A program made the position numbers and the translations under genes. This document shows positions 25,131 to 34,726 of a DNA stretch of 64,000 bases, one piece after another. The first letter of the stretch is position 1, and every line of letters starts with the position of its first letter. The stretch is from the NCBI GenBank assembly GCA_037128595.1, contig JBAXWB010000004.1, forward strand, positions 124,001 through 188,000, read 5' to 3'. The DNA comes from a bacterium (lineage in GTDB: Bacteria > Verrucomicrobiota > Kiritimatiellia > CAIKKV01 > CAITUY01). The notes under the pieces are model-generated. The model saw only the letters and a list, made by a program, of their open reading frames with translations. It was not told the DNA's origin and did no database searches.

Positions 25131-27224
25131 ATGAAAAACTATGAAGAACTTGTCTATGCGGGCGTTTTGGGAAAAGTCATTGGCGTCTATATGGGGCGCC
25201 CCTTTGAAGGCTGGCCAAAGGCGGAGCTCGAAAAAAAATGGGGGATGATCAGCGGCTATGTCCATGAGGATCTGGGTAAACCCCTCATTGTCTCGGACGA
25301 CGATATCTCCGGGACCTTCACCTTCATTCGGGCGCTTGAGGATTCCGGGCTCTATCAGGACACGCCCGGTGATTTCTTTGGCGACACCTGGCTTAACTAT
25401 ATTCTTGAGCACAAAACCATCCTCTGGTGGGGTGGCTTGGGGCTTTCCACCGAGCATACGGCCTTTCTGCGCCTCAAGGCGGGGGTTAAATCCCCGGCGT
25501 CAGGCTCGATCGCCTTGAACGGACACACGGTAGCGGAACAGATTGGCGCCCAGATTTTCATCGATGCCTTTGGTTTGGTCGCTCCGGCGAAACCCGAACT
25601 GGCCGCCCGGTTGGCCCGCAAGGCCGCTTCCGTCTCGCATGATGGCGAGGCGGTTTATGCCGCGGTCGTCGTGGCCGCCATGGTGAGCGCTGCCTTCACT
25701 GAAAAGCGGATGAATGAGTTGCTCCGGATCGGGGTCAGTCATATCCCTGAAAACTGCCTGATTGCCAGAGTCCATCGCGATGTGCGTGCCTGGTGCAAGG
25801 CGGATCGCGATTGGCATAAAACGTTTGCCCGGATCGACAAATCATACGGCTATCACAAGTACGGGGGCAACTGCCATGTCATCCCGAATCATGCCATCAT
25901 GGTCATGGCCTGGTGTTATGCCCCGGACGATTTCTATGAAGCCCAGCGCATCATCAACACGGCGGGCTGGGACACGGACTGTAATGCGGCCAACGTCGGC
26001 TCGGTCATGGGGGTTAAAGTGGGGCTGAAAGGGCTCAACGCCCGCTATGACTTTCAGGGCCCCTTTGCGGACCGGATTCTGCTTCCTACCGCCGAAGGCA
26101 CCCGCAGCACCAGTGACTGCCTCACGGAGGCGCTTCACATCGCCCGTATCGGCCGGAAGGTCATGGGGTGGGGGGCCGTCCCGCCTCCGAAAAAAGGGGC
26201 CTGGCATCATTTTGACCTGCCCGGTGCCCGGCATGGCTACATGACGGAATCCGATCCCTATGGATGCCGGAACACCGCGATCGTTGAAAATGTGGCAGGC
26301 CATTCACGCCTCGGGAGCCGTTCGCTACGGATCGCCTTCGCGGTGGATGCCGGACGACAGGCCCGGGTCTCAACCCCGGTGCTGGCCCGACCGGATGTGG
26401 CCGGGTATGGGATCGTCTCCACCCCCCAATTGTATTCCGGGATGACCGTGAAGATGACCGGTTCGGCTAGCGCCCTTGAGCATGCCACTCATGCACGGCT
26501 GTTCCTCAGAGTCCTGACGGGCGGTAAATGGACGGAAACGACCGTTGTCTTCGGAAAATCGACCCTCCTTAAACCCACGGCGCCGTTCACCCTCTCCATG
26601 ACGGTCCCGGACACCAAGGGGTGCGCGGTCATTGATGTCGGCATTGAAATCAGCTCCCCGGCCTCGACTCAGGGTGAGCTGTTTGTGGATAGCGTCACCT
26701 GTGCAGGAAAAGCCAAAGTTGAATTCCCATCCCAGATTCCCCGGGACGGGGATGCCCCCGGCTGGATTCGCCATGCCGACCATCTAGGGGGGACCTTTTC
26801 GGATGATCCGGGTGACTTCACCCATGCCGGAAAAAACAGCGAGCGCGGCCTCCTTGTGACCGGCACGACTGGCTGGAAGGACTATACCTTCGAAGCTTGC
26901 GTGAAGATTCACCTGGCCGACAAGGGGGGGATTCTCGTCCGGTATCAGGGACTGCAGCGTTATATCGCCCTCGTCCGCACCCATGACAACAAACTACAAT
27001 TGATCGAGCGCTACTATGGGGATTCAATTTTGGCCGAAACCACCTGCCGCTGGAAACTCGACCAGCCGCATGCGTTGCGTCTGGTCTGCAAAGGGCGGAA
27101 AATCACCGCATTCTGTGATGGTGAAAAAATCCTCGAAGGCGAAGATCGCAAACTGGGATGTGGCGGGGCTGGACTGATCTTTGAAAAAGGTATAATAGGG
27201 TTCAACAGCGTAAAGGTGTCCTGA
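25131..27224 (+). CDS. ADP-ribosylglycohydrolase-family protein with C-terminal lectin-like domains
   Basis: 697 residues from the ATG at 25131 (GAGG seven bases upstream; a GTG two codons before is also open). Residues 1-350 are ADP-ribosylglycohydrolase-like, with metal-binding motifs VSDDDISGTF (near 53-62) and GWDTDCNAANVGSVMG (near 280-295). Residues about 385-535 look like a beta-sandwich. Residues about 545-697 resemble LamG/DUF1080 concanavalin-like modules (GGILVRYQGLQRYIALV). No signal peptide is seen. The gene overlaps a ribokinase gene by one base, so it may release ribose or another sugar from an N- or O-riboside for phosphorylation. The substrate is unknown. Confidence 0.85.
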   Translation: MKNYEELVYAGVLGKVIGVYMGRPFEGWPKAELEKKWGMISGYVHEDLGKPLIVSDDDISGTFTFIRALEDSGLYQDTPGDFFGDTWLNYILEHKTILWWGGLGLSTEHTAFLRLKAGVKSPASGSIALNGHTVAEQIGAQIFIDAFGLVAPAKPELAARLARKAASVSHDGEAVYAAVVVAAMVSAAFTEKRMNELLRIGVSHIPENCLIARVHRDVRAWCKADRDWHKTFARIDKSYGYHKYGGNCHVIPNHAIMVMAWCYAPDDFYEAQRIINTAGWDTDCNAANVGSVMGVKVGLKGLNARYDFQGPFADRILLPTAEGTRSTSDCLTEALHIARIGRKVMGWGAVPPPKKGAWHHFDLPGARHGYMTESDPYGCRNTAIVENVAGHSRLGSRSLRIAFAVDAGRQARVSTPVLARPDVAGYGIVSTPQLYSGMTVKMTGSASALEHATHARLFLRVLTGGKWTETTVVFGKSTLLKPTAPFTLSMTVPDTKGCAVIDVGIEISSPASTQGELFVDSVTCAGKAKVEFPSQIPRDGDAPGWIRHADHLGGTFSDDPGDFTHAGKNSERGLLVTGTTGWKDYTFEACVKIHLADKGGILVRYQGLQRYIALVRTHDNKLQLIERYYGDSILAETTCRWKLDQPHALRLVCKGRKITAFCDGEKILEGEDRKLGCGGAGLIFEKGIIGFNSVKVS

Positions 27225-28099
27225 TGAAACTTCTGAATTTCGGCTCCATCAATATTGATCTGGTTTACCGTCTGCCGCACATCGTCAAGCCCGGAGAGAC
27301 GCTGGCCAGTACGTCCCTGGAAAAGTTTGCAGGCGGGAAGGGGAGCAACCAGTCCATCGCTTTGGGGCGGGCCGGTGCACCGGTCTACCACGCCGGCAGG
27401 ATTGGCAAGGACGGCGAGTGGATTGTCCGGATTCTCAAAGAAGCAGGCGTGGATGTGGAAAATGTCCGGAAGGATTCCGGCCCCACCGGGCATGCGATTA
27501 TTCAGGTGGCGGATGGCGGGCAGAACTCCATCGTCCTTTTTCCCGGTGCTAATCGGGCCATTACCCGGAAGGACATCCGTGACACCTTGGCCCGTTTCGG
27601 CCGGGGCGACATCCTTCTGCTTCAGAATGAGATCAACGCGATTCCCGAGATCATGACCCTGGCGCATCAGGCCGGGATGAAAATCTGGTTTAACCCTGCA
27701 CCGTTTTCCCCCGACATCCTCCGCTACCCGCTGTCGCTCGTGGATCTGTTTATCGTAAATGAAATTGAGGCGGCAGATTTGTCCGGGGCCAGGGCCGGGA
27801 AACCGGCCTTATCGGCTTTGGCCAGGCAATTTCCCGCGGCGCAGATTTTAATGACGCTCGGTTCAAAAGGCGCCATGCTGAAGAGCGGGACCCGGCAATG
27901 GACGGTGCCGGCCCCGAAAGTCACGGCGGTGGATACCACGGCGGCGGGTGATACCTTTATCGGATATTTCGCCGCGTCCCTGATCAAGGGGCTTGCCCCG
28001 GAAGCCTGCCTGACCTTTGCCTGTAAAGCGGCCTCCCTGTCGGTCACCCGCAAGGGGGCGGCTGATTCGATTCCCGGCCAGCGGGAAGTGTTCGGGTAA
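27224..28099 (+). CDS. Ribokinase-like PfkB-family sugar kinase
   Basis: 291 residues. The substrate loop FAGGKGSNQSIALGRAG (near 37-52) and the ATP/catalytic motif DTTAAGDTFIGYF (near 237-249) match ribokinase closely; the Asp of AAGD is the base. Cytosolic. The start codon overlaps the previous gene's stop (TGATG), which indicates tight coupling with the ADP-ribosylglycohydrolase-family protein. Convergent with the esterase gene, 4 nt apart. Confidence 0.88.
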   Translation: MKLLNFGSINIDLVYRLPHIVKPGETLASTSLEKFAGGKGSNQSIALGRAGAPVYHAGRIGKDGEWIVRILKEAGVDVENVRKDSGPTGHAIIQVADGGQNSIVLFPGANRAITRKDIRDTLARFGRGDILLLQNEINAIPEIMTLAHQAGMKIWFNPAPFSPDILRYPLSLVDLFIVNEIEAADLSGARAGKPALSALARQFPAAQILMTLGSKGAMLKSGTRQWTVPAPKVTAVDTTAAGDTFIGYFAASLIKGLAPEACLTFACKAASLSVTRKGAADSIPGQREVFG

Positions 28100-28103
28100 C
28101 TCC

Positions 28104-29543
28104 TTATTTCTCCACAAGGTTCCAGGAGTCGGTGCGGAACGGGAAGGCGGGGAGGCCTTCCTTGTTGACCAGGTTCCCGATGGGATTATTGGCCCAGTCA
28201 TAACGGACCGCCACCGGCACCGGCACTTCCGGCGAGGACACAACCACGGTATTTCTCACGATGCGGGCCTGGGCCCATTTGAACTGGCGATCCGCGCCGG
28301 CCAGGGCGAACCCCTTGAGCTCGAGGCTGTCCTTTGACATCAGTTTGCCTCCAATATGAGTGAACGTCAGGATGGCCCGGTTGCCATCAAACTCTACCGA
28401 TTTATAACGCGGTCCGGACCAGACTAATCGTTTCTCTCCATAGACATTGGCCCGTGCCGCCAAGACCAGGCGATGCCCGATGAGCTGTTTGTTCGGCGGG
28501 TGAATATTGAAGGGGGATTCAGCCGGGCCCAGAATATCGATGGCGGACACCGCATGGACATGGTCAAGTGCCAGGGCGTAGGACTGGGCGTCGCGCAGGG
28601 CGGGCCATTGATCGTTTTCAACGGGGTTAACCTGGGGTTTCAGGAAATTGGCCAGCTCGACATACAGGAAGGGGGCGTCGTTCTCGCCCCAGGCGTGGCG
28701 CCAGTCATCAATCAACCCCGTGAACAGGCCCCGGTATTGCAGGTGCCGGTCGGCGTTGGACTCACCTTGCCACCAGAGGAATCCCTTGGCGGCATACGGT
28801 GCCACGGGCGCCACCATTCCGTTATAGAAACAGGAGGGGGCGGGTCGCTTCTGGTGCTCGCTCTGCTCCCTGGCGAGGGGGAGATTGGCCGTGATGAAGG
28901 AGGGGCTCAGGAAGGTTTCGATGGCCTGACCCGGCACGGCGATATGGACAATGCCGACGGGGACCTTCAATAGTTTATGGAGTTCCCTGGCGAAGAAGAA
29001 TGGCACGCCGGGCGTGTTGGCGACCATGCCGGGGGAGACGGGCGTCCATTCGGCCTTGACCGTCCGCTGTGTGGTGTCCGACGGCCAGCCGGCCTGATTG
29101 GTAGACGTGTTGGCATCCCAGATCCGGATCATCGGGTAATCCGCGTCCTCCCGCTCCCGGGCCGCCTCTTTGCATCCCCCTTCATGCCACCACATATTAC
29201 TCTGCCCGCCGGCAACCCAGACTTCTCCCACCAGCACCCCTTCGAGGGTTAACTCCCGGGACCCTTTAATGTGGAGCACAAAGGGTCCGCCAGCTTTGCC
29301 GGTGGGGAGCCGGAGCTGCCATTTCCCGTCAGATCCGGTTTGCGTGGTAACGGTCTTTTCCCGGAAGGAGACGGTGACCGTGGTCCCTGGCTCATCCCAG
29401 CCCCAGAGCGGCGCATCACTATTCTGTTGAAGCACCATGTTTGAACTGATGATGGAGGGGATTTCCCAGCCGGCCAGACTGGCCGAGCAGGACAACCCGA
29501 GTGCCACCATGAGAAATAGAACAAAAGCAGAGGTTCGTTTCAT
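28104..29543 (-). CDS. Secreted sialate O-acetylesterase-type SGNH esterase
   Basis: 479 residues with a signal peptide (MKRTSAFVLFLMVALGLSCS...). A beta-sandwich (about 25-105, LQQNSDAPLWGWDEPGTTV) leads into the SGNH domain with the catalytic Ser in VAGGQSNMWW (near 112-118), FLWWQGESN (near 260) and a C-terminal block with His (NIHPPNKQLIGHRL). Probably removes acetyl groups from glycans outside the cytoplasm. It follows the GH2-like gene by 34 nt on the same strand, so they act together. Confidence 0.88.
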   Translation of the reverse strand: MKRTSAFVLFLMVALGLSCSASLAGWEIPSIISSNMVLQQNSDAPLWGWDEPGTTVTVSFREKTVTTQTGSDGKWQLRLPTGKAGGPFVLHIKGSRELTLEGVLVGEVWVAGGQSNMWWHEGGCKEAAREREDADYPMIRIWDANTSTNQAGWPSDTTQRTVKAEWTPVSPGMVANTPGVPFFFARELHKLLKVPVGIVHIAVPGQAIETFLSPSFITANLPLAREQSEHQKRPAPSCFYNGMVAPVAPYAAKGFLWWQGESNADRHLQYRGLFTGLIDDWRHAWGENDAPFLYVELANFLKPQVNPVENDQWPALRDAQSYALALDHVHAVSAIDILGPAESPFNIHPPNKQLIGHRLVLAARANVYGEKRLVWSGPRYKSVEFDGNRAILTFTHIGGKLMSKDSLELKGFALAGADRQFKWAQARIVRNTVVVSSPEVPVPVAVRYDWANNPIGNLVNKEGLPAFPFRTDSWNLVEK

Positions 29544-29577
29544 GATTATTTATTCCTTAATGACTTATTGAAAGGGG

Positions 29578-32500
29578 TTATTCCGTCCGGGCGGCCGTCA
29601 AGGCGAGCAGAACCGGAATGCCCCGCGTGGGATCGACGGGGATGATATCTACAGACTGGATTTCCACCTCCGGCCGCGGGTTGTTCCACTGTTTCGTATA
29701 GGCGACGGCCTTCTCATCACTCGCTTCATAGGGGAGGATCCAGGACGTTTGCGCCCCGGGAAGCGTGGCGGGAATTTTCTGGACGTAGTTTTCGATATCG
29801 ATCTCCGAGCGGATCGGCACCTCAGCCGTTTGCCCGTCCGCATACGTCACCACGTACTTGAACATGAGGTATGCTTTTTTCTCGCGCCGATCCTTGTCAG
29901 TCAGGCGTGTCCCGATACGGGCGGTATGGAGAAAGAAGAGCGCGTCGGCTTTCAGGTTAACGGGGATGCCGGTAATCTGGGCCGGGAGATTACCCGGGAT
30001 GCCATTGCCGCCCAGCATCAGCACCTGGGGTACCGGCGAGGTGGGCATCTCGTAGATGCTGAACTTCACGCCGGCCATCTTGTTGACCCCGGCCGGCAAA
30101 CCGGCAAAGGTACGGCTCTTGTTGCCAAACCAGCCGCGCTCATCCTTGTAGGTGGTGGCTTTGGTGTGGATATCCACGGGGGTGAAGGCCAGGTTGGCGC
30201 CCACGATCACGGTTTTTCCGCCGGAAAAAGAGGCCTTGAGGTTGCGCAGGACGGTGGCCAGCACGTTGCGTTTCTTGATTTTGTTCAGGGGAACCGCCTC
30301 GTTCTCCTGGAAATTCAGGTTGCACAGGACCACTCCGCCGGGCCCCTTGACATACTGCATCATACCGCCCACGTTGAGCATGGGCTTCACGGTGGCGTGG
30401 AATTCCGGGCTGCGCTGGACTTTGATCCAGATGTTGTCAATCCCGGCATTATGCGTCTTGGCCGGGTCAACCTGCCACTCACGCAACTCAAGGGTCAGTT
30501 CCCTGGCCTGACGCGGGGGCGTGACCGCAAAGGTCCGTGGGTCGCCATCCGGGGGCAGGACAAATTCCTGCCGGTCTTTGCCGTCGAAGAGAAGGGCGAT
30601 TTTCGTCGTGGGATTGTAATTCACGGACGGATCGTAAGTGATCTCGGTGATGGTTTCCGCCTTCGGTAGGGTGATTTTGATGGGGAAGGGTTGATCATTC
30701 TCCGGGATGCCGAAATCAATAATCTGGGGCCACCCGTCGGCGCCGATAAAACCGTTGACGATCTTGTCATAGCTGGCAAAGTCGCTCTTGCCGAAGGGCG
30801 CGATTTCGTCATAGTCCACCACATAGGTGAATTCATCCGGCACCGTGAACTCCTCCTCGCGGAACCCGAATACCCGCTTGCCGGAAAGCATCACGATATC
30901 CCCACTGGAGAGCCCGGCGGTGAGGGGATTCCGTATGGCGGGGAACTGCACGCGTTCCCGGATGAAAGGCCGGATGACATGTTCGACCCCTACAATTTTA
31001 TTGTAGTCAGCTAATCCCTCGGGTGTCAGTCCATGGAAAATGATGGTTCCACCGCGCTTCCAGAAGGCCTCGATCGTGGGCATGGCCTTGGCCAAAGTGG
31101 CGAGACTGGCGGGGGTGGCGGAGATCACGGCAATTTTCCGGGCCGGGTCGCTGATGGCTGCCAGGGGATCTGCCGCCTTGGCATACTGGAGGCCCATGGC
31201 ATCCAGGGCCTTGCCCAACTGCTCATCCTGAATGAAGGCCGACACTGCGGCGAATTCCTGTTTGTAGACCAGACTGCAGGAGATCATGTTCAGCAGGATC
31301 TGCCGGGCCACCGCATTGGACGCCAGCCGGTCTCCCATCCTGAGTTGGCTGAGCAGAATGAGGCCCTTACCGGTTGGAATTTCGACCAGTGCGGTCTGGC
31401 CGAGCCGCGGCCCCACTTGAATCAGGCTTTTGCCGCCTTTTTCCGGCTTCACATACGCGTTCCGGTAAAGGAGCGAGTCAGGGCCGTTCCAGGTGAAGAA
31501 ATCCTTATCCGCGAACCCCTGCAGGACCGGGTGCGAGCTATCTTCAATATATCCCGTCCGTCCATTTGCGGCCCACACCTCCTTGGCGTTCGATACGGGT
31601 TCCATCTCTGCGGGCAATGCCTGGTACTTCAAGGGGAAGGTCTGGTCGAGTACGATCACCGCATGGCCACTGGAGGCATAGGCCGCCAGCGCCGGGGATG
31701 TGCTGTCCGAGGCGGCCAGCGCATCGGACCCGATCAGCAGGACCCGGGCGTTGGCCGGGAGGTTGGCCAGGGCGGTCAATGGCGTGAACGGAATTTTTGC
31801 CGTGGTCAGGAAGGGAATGACCGAGTTTTGAGGATCAAAGACGGCCAGCGCATCGCTCTTGATCTTTTGTGTGAAGACTGCCGGGGGGAGAATGGAGACG
31901 GCCTTAACGTCGTGGAATAGGGGTTTCCCGGCCACGGTCAGCTCCAGTCGCAGTTCGCCCTCAGTACGCGCCTTTACCGCAGGCATGGTAATCGGTTCAT
32001 CAAATTTCTCGACCGAGCCCGGGGCGATCTTGTGCGTGGTGGTTTTGGAGTAGACCGTTTTCCCCTTTACGGTCAGTGTTCGCGTAAAGGTGAGCGGGTC
32101 CGGGTACTGGGTGTCATTGAACACTCCAAACGTCCGGTTGATGGTTTGTCCGGAACCGAAGGTCCAGTCCCACTGGCGGCAGAAAACGGCGCGGGGCGCA
32201 TTGGCGACCCACTGGGCTTCGCCCCCTTCGCCGAAAAGCCAGAAGTGCCAGGCGGCGTAGTAGCCACCCCAGCGGTACCCCTCCGTCAGCATGCGATAGC
32301 AGGTCGCCACGGCATCCTTGATCGCGGCTTTACCCTGGAAGGTAACCTCGCCGCCCCAGGCGGCGAAGTCGGCCGGATCCATCCCGGTGGCAAAGAAATC
32401 CTCACCCATGAAGCGGGGGCGTTTCATGTCCCACTGCCAGCGGCCGCGGCCCGCTCCCTCAACGAAGGGCTCATAGGCCAGGTCGGGATAGCGCGTGTCC

Positions 32501-34629
32501 AGGGTGGCCAGGTAGTGGTCGCCGCAAACGCCAAGTGTATTCTCCTTCATCGCGCCGCCACCATCGGTCATGACGCTTCGCGTGGGATCAATGGCCATGA
32601 CGGCGTCATGGGTTTTCTTGATTTCACGCTCATACTCATCCATGGCCGGGCTGTTCCCGAGCAGGTTGATCAGGTTGATGAAGGCAAACTCATTTTCAAT
32701 ACTCCAGATCTGGATGGAGGGATGGTTGCGCTCTCCCTTGACCTGGGCGACACACTGCTCAAGCCAGTTTTTCATGAGCGCTTTCTTGATGGTTGAACCT
32801 CCCTGCTGCTTGACGGTAACCGGGTCGCTTTCAATAAAATTCGAGCCGATGGTCTCGCCATCAAGGGTGGCATTCCGGCGGATAACCACCCCGTTGCGAT
32901 CAAAGAAATCCAGGGCGGTGTGGGGTTCCATCCCGTACCAATGGGGGTCATTGGCGGCCTGACCCGCCGTGGAAAACCGGTGAGTGCGCATATTCCGGTT
33001 GGTGAAGCTGGCCAGCCACTGGTTGGTGGTTGAGCCTGAGGGGCTGACGTCCGCCCACATCCGCCAGGGCACTCCGTTCAGCGTGAACTGGGTTCCCTGG
33101 ATGACCCACTCGCGGAACCCGAAGGGGATTTCATGGGTATCGATAAGGGTGGCCCCTTTCACGAGGGTCGTACGGAGCCGGTAGAGGGTGGGGGAGTCGG
33201 GCCACCAGAGATGGGGGTCGGTCCAGGAGCCGCTGAGGGTCAGCGTGGTGCTTTTCCCGGCAGGCAGGGTGAAAGGCTGGCCTTTGAAGGTCTTGACCAC
33301 CTTGCCGGTCTCCCCGTCAAGCGCTTCCTGGCGGATTTCACCGGTCTGGTCGGTGTCGGTGGTATTATTGAGGGTGACTTCGGTATCGAGCGTTTTCCGT
33401 GCAACCGAGGGCTTCACGAAAAGGTCTGACACGTAAATCCGGCCCGCCGCACTGAGCGTGGGAGTGGCCAGGATGCCCGCTTGCGGGCAGTTCCATACGG
33501 GATAATCGAGATCCTGAAACCCATTGGAAAAGAATCGGATGGGGACATTGAAGGTCTTGCGGAGTTTCAGGGGGCGGGCGGGATCGGCAGACCGGGCATA
33601 CCAGGTGTCCCGGATCCCCACCCAGATTTCATTCACCTGACCGGGCTTGATACCCCGGGTGACATCCACCGAGAACCGGCAGAAGGGGTTCTTCTCGAAG
33701 CCGCAGTAGGTCCCGTTGACGTAGACGGTGGTGTTCAGGTTGTTCAGCGGAAAATCAATCATGAAGCTCCGCCCGGCCAGGGAGGCCGGCACATTGACAC
33801 GGGTCCGGTACCAGAGCCGGTGGGCGAAAACGAGGTCCGGTCGGCTTTTGTTTTTGTCGGAGGGAACCGGGATGGCCGTAAAGGCGGTGTGGGTGGGCAG
33901 GCCTTTGATCGGCTCGGCCACCTCACCGGGCATCTGTTCGTCATCACGGGTCACTTCCCATTGGCCGCCCAAGGCAATACTGGAGCGTTCGCCGGGTTTG
34001 GCATCGGGGAGAACAAAGACATTCCGGGAAGCGGCTTCATCTTGCCCGGTGCGCCCGGTTTCATCCGGCTTGAATTTGGAGTTGGGGTGGAAGGGGCCCT
34101 CGTGAAGGCAAATGGCATCACTGGCGTAAAGGATGCGGTTGAACTTGCCATTCTCTTTTTTGTTTTTGGGGAGCCGGATCGTCAGGGTGTGCGGTCCCGC
34201 CGGCAGGCTCAGGTCGCCCAGTTTCAGCCAGGCCACTTCGCGGAAGAACGAAATTTCCATCAGATCGGTGGTGAGGTCGTCAGGATGGGCGGTTTTCCAT
34301 TCACCGCCATCAAGGCTCCAGTCGAAGGATGAGCGGACGAATTCATAGCCGATCCGGTTCCAGATTTCATAGGAGGCCGCCTGGGTGATCGAGAAGGGGT
34401 ATTGAATCAGAATCCCTTCAGCAGGAATGTCTTTTTCAATTTTGCCTTCTTCAACGGAGTATTGCAGCCATTGACCGCCTGAGAGGATCCCGATTCCCGT
34501 TTCACCACTCTGGACCGCGACATTTGATTTCCCGGCCTCGCCCTCCAGCCAGACAAACCCACCCGCCTGGCTGATGGAGGCCGCCAGTGAAATCCCGACC
34601 AATAACGCACTCTTGATTAACGTTTTCAT
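29578..34629 (-). CDS. Very large secreted GH2-like glycoside hydrolase
   Basis: 1683 residues. Signal peptide about 1-24 from the ATG at 34629 (AGGA upstream). In order: a CBM-like N-terminal domain (about 25-180), a GH2 sugar-binding sandwich (220-400), immunoglobulin-like domain (400-510), and a TIM barrel (520-850) with acid/base Glu in WSIENEF (near 645) and probable nucleophile in RFMGEDFF (near 742). Then come a glutamine-amidotransferase-like fold (about 930-1300, FLTTAKIPFTPLTALANLP), a discoidin-like domain and a further beta-rich C-terminal region. The family is beta-galactosidase/glucuronidase-like; the exact substrate is not determinable. It is the first gene of a two-gene operon with the esterase. 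Confidence 0.85.
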   Translation of the reverse strand: MKTLIKSALLVGISLAASISQAGGFVWLEGEAGKSNVAVQSGETGIGILSGGQWLQYSVEEGKIEKDIPAEGILIQYPFSITQAASYEIWNRIGYEFVRSSFDWSLDGGEWKTAHPDDLTTDLMEISFFREVAWLKLGDLSLPAGPHTLTIRLPKNKKENGKFNRILYASDAICLHEGPFHPNSKFKPDETGRTGQDEAASRNVFVLPDAKPGERSSIALGGQWEVTRDDEQMPGEVAEPIKGLPTHTAFTAIPVPSDKNKSRPDLVFAHRLWYRTRVNVPASLAGRSFMIDFPLNNLNTTVYVNGTYCGFEKNPFCRFSVDVTRGIKPGQVNEIWVGIRDTWYARSADPARPLKLRKTFNVPIRFFSNGFQDLDYPVWNCPQAGILATPTLSAAGRIYVSDLFVKPSVARKTLDTEVTLNNTTDTDQTGEIRQEALDGETGKVVKTFKGQPFTLPAGKSTTLTLSGSWTDPHLWWPDSPTLYRLRTTLVKGATLIDTHEIPFGFREWVIQGTQFTLNGVPWRMWADVSPSGSTTNQWLASFTNRNMRTHRFSTAGQAANDPHWYGMEPHTALDFFDRNGVVIRRNATLDGETIGSNFIESDPVTVKQQGGSTIKKALMKNWLEQCVAQVKGERNHPSIQIWSIENEFAFINLINLLGNSPAMDEYEREIKKTHDAVMAIDPTRSVMTDGGGAMKENTLGVCGDHYLATLDTRYPDLAYEPFVEGAGRGRWQWDMKRPRFMGEDFFATGMDPADFAAWGGEVTFQGKAAIKDAVATCYRMLTEGYRWGGYYAAWHFWLFGEGGEAQWVANAPRAVFCRQWDWTFGSGQTINRTFGVFNDTQYPDPLTFTRTLTVKGKTVYSKTTTHKIAPGSVEKFDEPITMPAVKARTEGELRLELTVAGKPLFHDVKAVSILPPAVFTQKIKSDALAVFDPQNSVIPFLTTAKIPFTPLTALANLPANARVLLIGSDALAASDSTSPALAAYASSGHAVIVLDQTFPLKYQALPAEMEPVSNAKEVWAANGRTGYIEDSSHPVLQGFADKDFFTWNGPDSLLYRNAYVKPEKGGKSLIQVGPRLGQTALVEIPTGKGLILLSQLRMGDRLASNAVARQILLNMISCSLVYKQEFAAVSAFIQDEQLGKALDAMGLQYAKAADPLAAISDPARKIAVISATPASLATLAKAMPTIEAFWKRGGTIIFHGLTPEGLADYNKIVGVEHVIRPFIRERVQFPAIRNPLTAGLSSGDIVMLSGKRVFGFREEEFTVPDEFTYVVDYDEIAPFGKSDFASYDKIVNGFIGADGWPQIIDFGIPENDQPFPIKITLPKAETITEITYDPSVNYNPTTKIALLFDGKDRQEFVLPPDGDPRTFAVTPPRQARELTLELREWQVDPAKTHNAGIDNIWIKVQRSPEFHATVKPMLNVGGMMQYVKGPGGVVLCNLNFQENEAVPLNKIKKRNVLATVLRNLKASFSGGKTVIVGANLAFTPVDIHTKATTYKDERGWFGNKSRTFAGLPAGVNKMAGVKFSIYEMPTSPVPQVLMLGGNGIPGNLPAQITGIPVNLKADALFFLHTARIGTRLTDKDRREKKAYLMFKYVVTYADGQTAEVPIRSEIDIENYVQKIPATLPGAQTSWILPYEASDEKAVAYTKQWNNPRPEVEIQSVDIIPVDPTRGIPVLLALTAARTE

Positions 34630-34726
34630 AGGGGTCCTTTTTTGCTCAGGCATTAATTAGTAACGATACAATTATTACTTTAGTTGATGAGAGTCAAGTG
34701 GGTTGTGAAAGAGCGGAGACAAGACA

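Noticed and set aside
29749-34348. Long plus-strand ORFs opposite the GH2-like gene (several of 250-300 codons)
   Set aside because: They lie antisense to a clear gene in GC-rich DNA, have no ribosome sites or domains and show shadow-type composition.
34685-34700. TTGACT upstream of the GH2-like gene as a sigma-70 -35 box
   Set aside because: No acceptable -10 box at a normal distance.
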